64,000 bases of DNA from Blasia pusilla. Its lineage: Eukaryota; Marchantiophyta; Marchantiopsida; Blasiales. The stretch is taken from the NCBI GenBank assembly GCA_050084515.1, contig CM114271.1, positions 66,030,001-66,094,000 of the forward strand, given 5' to 3'. Below the pieces are notes generated by a model. It ran no database searches. It saw only the letters and a list, made by a program, of their open reading frames with translations, and was not told the DNA's origin. Positions within the stretch are counted from its first letter, which is position 1. Every line of letters starts with the position of its first letter. Shown here piece by piece: positions 9,693-19,149 of this stretch. A program made the position numbers and the translations under genes.

Positions 9693-10082
9693 CGTCGGAT
9701 GAGATAGCGACATATCACAGCAGTTGCGTTGGTGAGCCCCATGTCTACCGAGACGGTGGAGGTAGTGGCTGGGGGCGAGACTCAAGGAGATCGACACACC
9801 AGGGGAGATCGAGAGAGACACCCTTGGACTTCTTGGGATGTTTTGCAGGTACGCCAGGAGATGATAGCCACAACATCGAGCGTGGTTCTGGGCACTGCAT
9901 GTGGAGGAGATCAAAGTTTGAAATTGGCAACAGGAGAGCGGTCAAGTGTTGTTGTTCGAGACGGGGTTGCACCATAGCAACCACTGATATCCATGCCGGA
10001 GAGTCCTACCGTAGTCACCATGGAGACTTGGGAGCCAGATATGGGCCCTAAGTTGATAGGAGGAGAGAGGCGCTAAATACAT
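9693..10082 (+). pseudogene. Linker between methyltransferase and reverse transcriptase
   Basis: The pol frame stays open 9,708-9,974 (TETVEVVAGGETQ, then DVLQVRQEMIATTSS) and on to 10,073, where TAA interrupts. It is polar and low in complexity with no recognised domain. In the intact element it was presumably a hinge or protease-cleavage region between the two enzymes. Confidence 0.5.
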
Positions 10083-10682
10083 CAATTCTTTAGGAGTTAT
10101 AGGAGTTGCTTTGTGTTTAGCATGGAGGATTTGGGTATGCTGAAGGGACCGGGGATCCGCATTGAGTTATCGAGTGATACACCGATCTTCCGACGACCCT
10201 ACAGGTAGAGTGATATGGAGAGGGCTCTGATTCAGAGTAGGAGCCAAGACTTGGTTGGACCAGGGATAGTGGAGATGTCCCATGGGGAGTATGCATCTGC
10301 CATTGTCATGCCTGCCAAGAAGGATGTGCATGGAAACTGGACGGATAGGCGGATGTGTGGGGATTACCGACCTATCAATCGGCAGACGAAGTCCGATAGG
10401 TATGCCATGCCCACCCCTGAGGAGATCTTCGATGCGATTGGTCATGCAAAGGTTTTTAGTTCATTGGATTTTCGAGCCGGATACCATCAACTGCCTATAA
10501 TGTTGGAGGAGAGGCAGAAGACGGTATTTTGGGGCATCGATCCTCACTGGAAGGATTGTTTGTACCAGTGGCGGTTCTCACCATTTGGGTTAAAGAACGC
10601 CCCGGCTGAGTTTCAGAGGATCATGGATAGGATCTTGGCTAGTTTGGATTTTGCTAGGTGTTATATTGATGACATCGGACGG
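10083..10682 (+). pseudogene. Ty3/gypsy reverse transcriptase, N-terminal two thirds
   Basis: Recognisable RT blocks occur in order: FSMEDLGMLKGPGIRIEL, FRRPYR, VMPAKKDVHGNW, RMCGDYRPINRQT, KVFSSLDFRAGYHQLPI (first catalytic Asp, about 10,460), the FSPFGLKNAPAEFQRIMD block (about 10,577) and CYIDDI with the YxDD box at about 10,660-10,674. TAG at 10,206 lies inside it. The sequence breaks off immediately after YIDDI, so the thumb, RNase H and integrase are absent. Confidence 0.9.
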
Positions 10683-10683
10683 T

Positions 10684-10780
10684 AGGACCCATATGGAAAA
10701 AATATTTCATAGGACGTACACAAGTCCACGGACATTGATATGTTCGCGGACAAGGACTTTGTCCACATGCAAATTTGGCA
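10684..10780 (+). mobile_element. 3'-end fragment of the ggttgca TIR element
   Basis: The sequence ggacccatatgg...ggactttgtccacatgcaaat matches the last ~90 bp of copy A (6,760-6,838). It joins the broken RT directly and is followed by a fuller copy of the same element, so two insertions or a tandem arrangement truncated the pol gene. Confidence 0.6.
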
Positions 10781-11083
10781 TGGTTGCAACAAAATGGACA
10801 AGCCTGTCCCTAGAACGGACATGGAGAGACAAGTCTGGATATGTCCATAGACACGCATTGCAAGAGATGAGGCCTACACTTATAATTCATGATGAAAGAC
10901 AAGGCAAGGGTGAAGGGGGGAGGGCGTGGAGGTGGAGGTGGAGGTGGAGGGAGGAAGAAACGAGAAAGTATGGAACATGAAGGTAAGTAAGGGGAATAAG
11001 AAAGAATGGGAAGGTAGGGCCCATACAGAAAAGTACTCCATGGACATGTCCACACACACAAAGTTTGTCCACATGCAACCTTT
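10781..11083 (+). mobile_element. Non-autonomous TIR element (copy B)
   Basis: It starts tggttgcaacaaaatggac and ends ggacatgtccac...tttgtccacatgcaacc, as in copy A, with the same purine-rich ggaggtggaggtgg core (10,925-10,960). No convincing target duplication remains. Confidence 0.65.
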
Positions 11084-11084
11084 A

Positions 11085-11225
11085 ACTTTACCTTGGTGGT
11101 CTCAATGTATATGCATGAGTATATTTTGTTTATGGGTGGATTCACTTACGTGTTGGGAAGATCGGTGTTATATGGTGTGTAGATGTGACCAATGATGTGG
11201 ATTTTATAGTGATTTGTACGTGCAC
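11085..11225 (+). repeat. R-family LTR-like fragment
   Basis: Same orientation as 2,380-2,520 and reverse complement of 2,872-2,950 and 62,985-63,085. The shared phrases are gtatatgcatgagtatatttt, gggtgga and gttgggaagatcggt. Confidence 0.45.
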
Positions 11226-11409
11226 AATAGTTATCACATCCTAATTACCTGAAAGCTAGAGTTCTATCGCATCGAAGGCATAGAGAGTCAGCGGGCTGTT
11301 CAAGTCAAGTCAACGGGTCACCTAATTGACTAAGACCAAAATAGGGAAATTCTCAAAAACAACATTCCGACGCAAGGGACCTGTCATCGACCTCATCCAA
11401 CATCTAAAG

Positions 11410-12400
11410 ACAAAGCCACACCCAAACAACCTAAGGAAAAAGATCTTGTACATTTTCCATCTTTTCCAAGTATATGCCTAAACCTCTTTCACTTGTTAAT
11501 GGAAGTTTTTTAAACATCCTTGAAAACTTTAAAGGAAAATGGAAGTTCAACCCAAAACTTTGAAATGAAAGGTTCTTTCTAGACCCTTAGTTTTCCCATA
11601 GAAAACTTTCCTTTTCAGTTTTCCTTTAAGATTTCTCAAAGTATACGATCTTCATCTACAGTTTTTCCCACTTGTTTATATAATTGTTTCCAACTTTCTT
11701 GCAATATTTCAAGGAAACGAAAAGTCCAATCCAAAGCCTAAAAATGAAAAGGTCTTTCTACATCCTTATAATAAGACTTTCTAAGGAAAAATATCCTTTT
11801 GTATTTTTCGTCATCTCCAAATATATGATCCACACGCATGTCCATATGCGTGGATTTTTACTTAAGAAAAATCCCCTTTGCATTTTCATATTCTTCAAGT
11901 ATAAAATCTTACCTGAAATTATGGTCCCTTATTTGTGGAAGTGGTTACAACCTCCTTGCAAAATTTCAAGGAAAATGGAATTCCAATTCAAAGCCTAAAA
12001 CTATGAAGATCTTTCTAGACCCATAAGATAAGATTTACGAAGGAAAAATATCCTCTATATTTTTCATCTTCTCCAAGTATATTTTCTTGACCCAAAATTT
12101 CTTACACTTATTGACAAAAGTGTTTCCAACTTCGATGCAAAATTTCAAGGAAAATGGAAGTTTAATCCAAATTTTTGAAATGTAGAGGTCTTTCTAGACC
12201 CATGTGATAAGATTAAGTATGGAATAAGTCATATGCATTTTTCATATCTTCCAAGTATATAATCTTGACTTGAAACTTTTTTTCACTTGCTGATCGAAGT
12301 GTTTCCAAACTCCCTGCAAATTTTCAAGGAAACTCGAAATCCAACTTAAAGTGAAAAAATGATGAGGTCCCTTGAGACCCACACCATAAGACATACGAAA
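11410..12400 (+). repeat. Satellite-like tandem array, ~170-bp unit, about five to six copies
   Basis: Repeated landmarks recur every 165-175 bp: ggaaaaat-tc, ttttcat-ttc-ccaagtatat, a gaaacttttt-cactt-ttgatggaagt-like block, tgcaaaatttcaaggaaaatgg and ggtctttctagaccc. Copies differ from one another by roughly a quarter of positions by eye, so the array is old. It shares its unit with 2,530-2,872. Confidence 0.75.
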
Positions 12401-13755
12401 GAGTATATATGATGTGAACCTTTTATTTAATCCAACTTCTTGATCTTGTGATGAAGGTGGTTAGATACCTAGTTGCCTAAAGTGAATTCCAATGTAATAA
12501 AAGAGAAATTAAGTAAATTAACCGAAATACAAGGGTATGGAAAATTATGGTGAAAAATGATCCAAAAAATAAAATAATTGGACACTATATGGTATGTAAG
12601 GGTTGATTTGAAATTTTCATAACATGTACGAAGATCTCTATTTTATTTAAATTATAAAATATATCTTCTAAAAAATCATGTTGAGAGTAAATCATGTCCT
12701 AAAGGCTAAAACCTACATCTTAAATAGTAAATATAAAACCCCAAGAAAGGAACCCTAGATCCTACAAGAAAACTTGTGAAACTTTTAAACAAATGCAAAG
12801 AAGAAACCTTATCATACTATTATGGGCGTTCGCAAGGTTTGAAGACCTATGAATGAGTGCCACATGTAAATTTTTTCCATGAAGTTAGTTCATGAACCTT
12901 TCTAATCTTTTTTCTCATTTTCCCATATACGAGGATGAAAAGAAAAATGGCATGGGGTGATCTTACTACTACCATTCATGTATAAATGTTTTTCAAATTA
13001 AAAATCCAATTTTTTTCTTTTAAGTTTGAAATTGAAATTTCAGAATGAGAAATAAATAAGTAGAATCAAAAAAAAATTTAATAATCCACAACGAAATCTT
13101 CCAGAATCTCCATCATGTTTATTATTTTTTTAATTTTAAAATCTAAAATTATTTTTCAAACATTCATGCTAAAATAATTATTAAGAAAATTAATTTTCAA
13201 GTTTATTTTGAAGATCACATTTCTTTTCACCTTCATTTGCAAAAATTAAATTAAATTATAAGACTGAATTATAAACCCTAAAACGTATGACCGTTGAAGT
13301 TTAAAAGGATACACCACTAAAAAATCTCAAAAAGAATATGGGAAAAATAGAGGAAAAAATTTGGGGGGAAGTAATTTTAAGATAAAAAATGAAAATCTGG
13401 AGTATATAATTAAAAGTTTTAAGGATTTAAGGATAAGAAATCAACTTAATGAATACACACTTTTCCATGCATTTCCTACTTTCCGGTTAGTTTTGAAAAT
13501 CCTTGCTTTACATTGATTTTAATTTATGAATTTCAAGGGAAATAGTTTTTGTCTCTATCTAATTTTTTTCATGGCTTTATGTTCTCTAACAAAATTTTGA
13601 TAGTTAAATCGTTTGTTGCAGAAGGGTCAAAAATTAATCATTATTTTGAAAAGAAAAAAATCCAAAAATCTATTATGGCATTTAAATGCAATTGCTAAAA
13701 CAATATATTGTAAAAAAAATTCTCATATTTTTATTTTTCATAACATCATACAAGC
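12400..13755. other. AT-rich DNA, no gene seen
   Basis: Long A and T runs and no open frame with recognisable content. Confidence 0.5.
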
Positions 13756-14150
13756 AAGGTTGCACGGAAACGGACATGTTGTTTGAGTACCTCCGGCCCG
13801 CCCTTACGCCCGCCAACCCCATAGCGTAGACCCGTGTTGGCCGCGCTCGTACAAGCTTTGTGGCGCATGCGCAGCCTGTGGCAAACCTGCATGGAAGGAT
13901 TAGAGCTTATGCATGCTTAACCGTGGGGCATGTGAGGGCCGTGAGCCCGCCTTGCGGGCTTGCCATAGGCAGGTGCGAGCTGCACGCAGGTCACAAAAAT
14001 AGTATGTACTTGCCCAGCCCTGGTCTATGCTACGGGCTTAGCGGGCTCGGGTGTCGGGCGCAGATATCTGAGCCTACACAGACATGTACATCCTAGGGAC
14101 AGATATAAATCCAAGGATATGGACATGTTCCCGGACACATGTGCAACCTT
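13756..14150. mobile_element. TIR element with GC-rich interior (copy E)
   Basis: It begins aaggttgcacggaaacggacatg and ends ggacatgttcccggacacatgtgcaacctt, forming inverted ends of about 10 perfect bases plus further pairing. The terminal motif is that of the family at 6,525. The interior is strikingly GC-rich (cggcccgcccttacgcccgc; agcccgccttgcgggctt; cgggcttagcgggctcggg) inside AT-rich surroundings and differs from the other copies. No clear target duplication was found. Confidence 0.55.
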
Positions 14151-14857
14151 GCAAACAAGGATTAGTAAATAGAAAAAATAAAGAAAACTAAAAATTATCA
14201 AAACATTAAATTTAAAAAAAACCCCTAAATAAAACTTATGTTGATTATATAACTTTTTGAATGACTCCTAATTTCTATACTTAACTTTCTTTCATAATTT
14301 TGGGGGACTACTACGGATGGTGATCCCTTCTAAATAATTTATCTTTCATATTTTTAATATAAGTTACTTCACTATTTTAAGAGATGCCTAAATTGAGAAA
14401 TTTCCAATATGGAGACGAAAAAAATAGAGCGTAACATCGTGGTCAAGGTTGGCATAATAAAATTATAGATGATCCAAAAGAAACAGTGAATCATATACAA
14501 ATGTCATTTTTGCGTTTCTTTATAAAATATTTTTCTTTTTATACTTGGAGTTGCATATTTCCAAATAGTTGTGGATTTATTCTTAATTAAGAGTCCTCAT
14601 GCTCATGGATATCTTAAAGAGGAATATAATCCATCCAAATTATAAAATTGATATGGATATGAAGAACCTCCACGTGCATAACAAAATAAGCAAGAATCAA
14701 TGATCAGGTTCGACGATAAGGAGCATCATGAGAAGAAGCAACTAGGAGAGAGGGGACCTCTAAGTAGATAACTACCTCTCAAGGATGATCAAAATATGAG
14801 GCAAATAAGAAATGTTAGCATAACAACCAGCTAGACATAGTTTGTGCGGTAAGATAT
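14150..14857. other. AT-rich DNA, no gene seen
   Basis: No recognisable coding or repeat content. Confidence 0.45.
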
Positions 14858-15040
14858 ACTAGTGTGAAGCCCGTGTCATGCACGCGAGTGAATACTTATC
14901 ATGTTGCACACAAATGTTTTTTCTAGCTGCCCACGGAATAGAAATCATTTCCTTGTTGCCCGAACAATAAGAAACATTTTCTTGTTTCCCGGTTGCCACA
15001 TGTCAAGTACAAAGGTGTTTGCAAATCAAGAAGACACTCT
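14858..15040 (-). mobile_element. Helitron-like 3' end (first copy)
   Basis: Read on the minus strand it ends in a short hairpin-like CGTGCATGACACG, about 9 bases, then CTAG followed by T, as Helitron 3' ends do. The body shares cttgttgccc, gaaacattttcttgtt, tgtcaag and gtgttt-caaatcaa with 18,880-19,030. The 5' end is not identified. Confidence 0.35.
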
Positions 15041-16240
15041 CCAATAACAATATTGATTAAACTATCACTCCTCATACTTCAAGTTCGGCTTACATAAGAT
15101 AGGACTAGTAACCACTATATCACAATTAGAGGATAGTATTGCATTATGATCTATATCTATATGAAAGTACTATTATTTTTTAAGTAATGATTTCTTTGTG
15201 GCATCTTCAAAATTATAATTAGATTAGGGTAATTCACTTATATATGAATGTAATGTTTTTCATCTTTTGAAATAAAAGGAAATTTCTTTCTAAAATATTA
15301 ATTAAATTTCTATGAATTTGATCATTTTTATGATTTGAATAAAATTTTAATATGATTGAAAATAAAAATTTTATATTTATAATATTATGTACGAATTTAT
15401 AGTTTTAAACTCTATTCTTATTCCAAATAACTCTTCTATAACTAAAATTCATCATGGGAAGTATAAATTTTTAACTTATTGAAAATTAAAATAATACCAC
15501 TGATTCTAAATTATTAACTATTTAGATTAAAAAAATAAATTTAAACTTTCAAGAATTTATTTAATTATTCCTTTAACTTCATGGAATAAAGTGATCATTA
15601 AATTAAAAAAAATTTGGTGTCCCTATCATATTAGACACATATATGTAAATTGAACACAATAAATTTAATCTCAAAAACTCATAGAGTTATTTTCATAAGA
15701 GCTCTCCTTGTAAAAATCAATATTTGCACCATGTGTTCTAAGCTTTCACACTTGTCAAATTCTTATTCAAAAGGGTAGTCTTCTTAGAAGATTATATAAT
15801 TATACTTCCACATCCAAAAACCTTAATTCTAGTTTCTCTCACAGAAGAATCTCAATCATGCTTATGTAGCCATAAAAATAAACGAAAAAATTCTCTATGA
15901 TTATTCCAAGTTGAGTTTTCTCAACTAGCTTTTTTTTCCACATACCATTTCTAGAATTTTCTATCCGTTTTCTTTTGCTAGATTTTTCAAGTGTTATCTT
16001 TGGTCAATCATAAATTTTCCAATCTCTTCTTTTCCCTTCCCTATATTTATTCTACCTATTTTCCAGGGCCGGAATTTTCTCAATAAGTTTTAATTCAATC
16101 ATTGGATATTTTTTCAAATTTTTCTCATGCTTATCAGCCATTAATTGTTTTGCTATCTTCTAAAATATTATATATTGGCTGACTACACCATGGTTTTTCC
16201 CTACCCCCATTTTCGTGACCCTCATAACCAATTAAGCGCC
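15040..16240. other. Very AT-rich DNA, no gene seen
   Basis: No supported coding, RNA or repeat feature. Confidence 0.5.
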
Positions 16241-16249
16241 AAGCACAAC

Positions 16250-17216
16250 ATCTGAACTCTAGCCAGCTCACGTTAGGATGGTTTGCGCTTTGGAGTTAAA
16301 GAAACACAAGTGTGAGACATAAGCGCGGCGAGCGTTTCAAGATTTTCATGCGTTTATGGTCGCGACTAAGGAAACCGGAACCAAACACGGAACCTAGACT
16401 TAAGGAAAATGAGTCTTAGGAAGAGACGGGGCCAAGGGGTGAGAACCGGAATTCGGTCGCAGCTAGCGCTTGGAGTTTCCGATTGTACTTTTGACCATAA
16501 CTTTTAGTCCCAAGACGCGTTTGGGACAAATAAGATAGCGTTGGAAAGCTTATGCAAAGAAAATTCTAACACACAAAGATCTTGGCAAATGCTTAAGCAG
16601 AAGCCAATATATGGGCCAAAACTGAATGTAAAGGGAGTCGGGTTGAGGGCCCCGGGTGCTCCTTCCCAAAGATAGGGGAACCACCGGAGGACCCCAGAAG
16701 TACTAGTAAGGGGAAAGGTCTCCAAGAGTGCTAGGGACTCAAACCCCACTTTGGGCCCCACGGGGTGACTTAAGGGCACGGAACGGATCGGACGTTTGGC
16801 GTTGGGATTCCAAACCCGAACCAAGTCCAATAGAGTGGATTTCGGAGGTCCCTATTGGATTCCAACATGCAACTCATATTTTTGAGTCTCGGTTTGGGAC
16901 TCATGCGAGGTCCATTGGACAGTTGGGACCCCTAGGCGCGCAAACCCCATTTTCAGTTCCTAGACTAACCAAAAAGTCTGTCCCAAATCTCATAAGACTT
17001 GCCCGTGTTAGGAACCTAGGAAGGAGGGAAGGTTGAGCTTGATGAGATGTTGAGTCAAGGACTTGGTGGGTTGGAAGGCCGCTTGACCCAAAGCGAGCCT
17101 AACGTGAGTGCGCTTGGGTGCAAGTTGGCGATGAGAGCGTGTCCTACTGACGTACGCTTCCGCAACATTGAGATTGACATTCGAGGAGAGTAGGCGCAAG
17201 ACATGTGGTATCACAG
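16250..17216 (+). mobile_element. Possible gypsy 5' LTR followed by a primer-binding site
   Basis: The stretch is more GC-balanced than its surroundings and begins and ends abruptly. At 17,206-17,216, tggtatcacag differs by one base from the tggtatcagag that complements the 3' end of plant initiator tRNA-Met. It follows the bases ACA, as a PBS follows an LTR. AT-rich DNA follows at once, so no internal region survives. The 5' border is a guess and no second LTR was found. Confidence 0.35.
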
Positions 17217-18878
17217 ATTAAGGCCTAAGATCCCTTCTACAAATTTAAAACACCAATTTTAAATTGGATGGTAGACATTAAATCAGTTATTTTTACGAAT
17301 TTATTTTCTTTTATTTTATTTTCCTTCTCCTACTCCTCATCATATAAATATTCTTATTGTTTTTTTTTGTGAGACTTTTATTTTGGGTTTTTCTTCCTCA
17401 TAGCCGCTTCCACTCCTCCTTTGTTGAAATTCCTTCCCCACTTTTTATGTTTTTTCTCAGTTTGAATATTTAATATTTCAAAATACTATAATTAATTTTT
17501 GAAAAAAATAAATTCTGATTTAATATCATTCTAAAAATAAGCTAAATAATTTTTGTAAATTTTTAATTCTTTAACCTTGCATGGATTACATGCATAACAA
17601 CTAATTTATACTAAGGAGTTGTCATGGGATTTATAAGCATATAATCTATAATATTAAGAGAACATCAGTCTTCTTGAAAGTCTATCCTTATAGATTGAAG
17701 CTTTCCAAATGTAGGACTTATGTGTCTTCTTTCCTTCTTGGGAAATATTTTCAACGATTTCATTGAGGAAAACATTAATGGAGCATGGTATGTATGTTCT
17801 TGAACAATCTATACAAATATTTAATAGGAGAAAATAGAAGGAAGGCTTGATTTGAGATAAAATAATAATGATATATTGCACTCTATAGAATAGAATTTTA
17901 AAATCCATCCCAATTTGATCTTTTCTAGTTGCCTATCCAACTTATTGGTTCAACACCTCTGTATGTCTATATTATTAATCAAAGAAGGGAGAGTATGTGA
18001 GGAAATTCTTGTTATTTATTAACACCAAAATTTTAGATTATTCTAAGTATAAATTCCAAGCATAAATTTGGGTGCTAGTTCATCCTTCAGACATTCCTAC
18101 TAATACTATTAATTGAAGAAAGGGGTTGTTTCTAAAAGAAGTGAAACTCTTTTCAAAAAGGGAAATATGAGATATGATCTAATCTCCAACGGGAAAGGCA
18201 TAAAGTCAATCATTAAGTTACACGTGGAATAATTATTAATTTTATCTATATGAAAATTGAAAGAAGGAAGGTTATTTATCATGGAAAGCATACTCTTAAG
18301 GAAGTGAATCTCATAATAGATTTAGCAAATATCTCTTGTCTTTGAGAAAGTAAGGAGTATTTTGTAAAAAGAAAAGAAAAAATGTAGATGGTTCTAAAAG
18401 TGAAAATTTAACTAGCACGCTAAAATTTAACACTAGTAAAAATAATTAGTACTATAGCTAAATGGAGGAGAGGGAGAATCTAGAAGAATCAAAAAAATAT
18501 CCCAAAAAGAAGTGTAAATTCATGCTAGATTAAATTTTACTCCAAGAGTAGAAAGAATATCGATGGGAGACATTGGTGCCTTACTTATGATCAATTTTTA
18601 GTGGGGTAGATACCTTTCTAGTTTTCTTTTCCTTTTATAATTTTTAAAAAAACCTAATTGTATTAAAAGACAAGAGAGAGCCCATAATTTCTTCACATGA
18701 GAATTTGTTTTCCTAAATAATAGCATAGATACATTATCAATAAGATCCATCTGTCTTCTCTTACACAAACCTTACAATCCCAAGATTACATAACATTCAA
18801 GGAATAAATCCTTGAATGTTCAAATGATCATCCACAATCAATTCATGCTCCCGATTGAATTCATGCTCCCGATTGTAC
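17216..18878. other. AT-rich DNA, no gene seen
   Basis: Only short accidental open frames. Nothing recognised. Confidence 0.45.
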
Positions 18879-19030
18879 TAGTATCCACCCATTGCTTTGC
18901 ACAAAACCAATAATGATATTGTTGAAAAAATACTTCTAAAAACTCTTGTTGCCCCATCTACGGAAACATTTTCTTCTTGCTATTTGAGTGTCGTGTGTCA
19001 AGCAACTACGTGTTTACAAATCAAAAAAAT
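18879..19030 (-). mobile_element. Helitron-like 3' end (second copy)
   Basis: Minus-strand reading ends GTGCAAAGCAATGGGTGGAT then ACTAGT. It shares several blocks with 14,858-15,040 (for example cttgttgcccc and gaaacattttctt). The hairpin is weak. Confidence 0.3.
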
Positions 19031-19149
19031 ATTAAAAATTAGGAATTTCCAATTTTTCTTTAAAATTTTATCATTAAGAAAATATGACCAAGAAATTTTA
19101 ATTCTATATTCTACCTAATTTAAACCCTCTTTTATCCTGTTGCAGTGAT

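Larger units (their letters stand above)
7788..10685 (+). pseudogene. Ty3/gypsy pol polyprotein carrying a DNA methyltransferase (protease-DNMT-RT), degenerate
   Basis: One frame (third forward frame) runs about 966 codons from 7,788 to 10,685 with no frameshift. It contains an aspartic protease (7,971-8,333), a linker, a DNMT3-type cytosine-C5 methyltransferase (8,721-9,692), a second linker and the front part of a gypsy reverse transcriptase (10,083-10,682). Thirteen in-frame stops interrupt it: TAG at 7,965, 8,331, 9,102, 9,111, 9,486, 9,690, 9,705, 9,975, 10,206 and 10,683; TGA at 8,790 and 9,399; TAA at 10,074. The element would have copied itself through an RNA intermediate, with the methyltransferase probably acting on cytosines in DNA. 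RNase H and integrase are missing: similarity ends just after the YIDD box, where TIR-element sequence begins. It is not translatable as it stands. The methyltransferase between protease and RT is the outstanding feature. Confidence 0.9.

Noticed and set aside
7788-10685. TAG readthrough or altered genetic code
   Set aside because: The RBP45/47 gene uses TAG as its natural stop and the neighbouring copies are clearly decayed; mutation explains the stops more simply.
10651-10980. Open frame with Trp/Arg repeats downstream of the RT
   Set aside because: It is a chimera of the last RT codons and MITE sequence, produced by the ggaggtggaggtgg tract.
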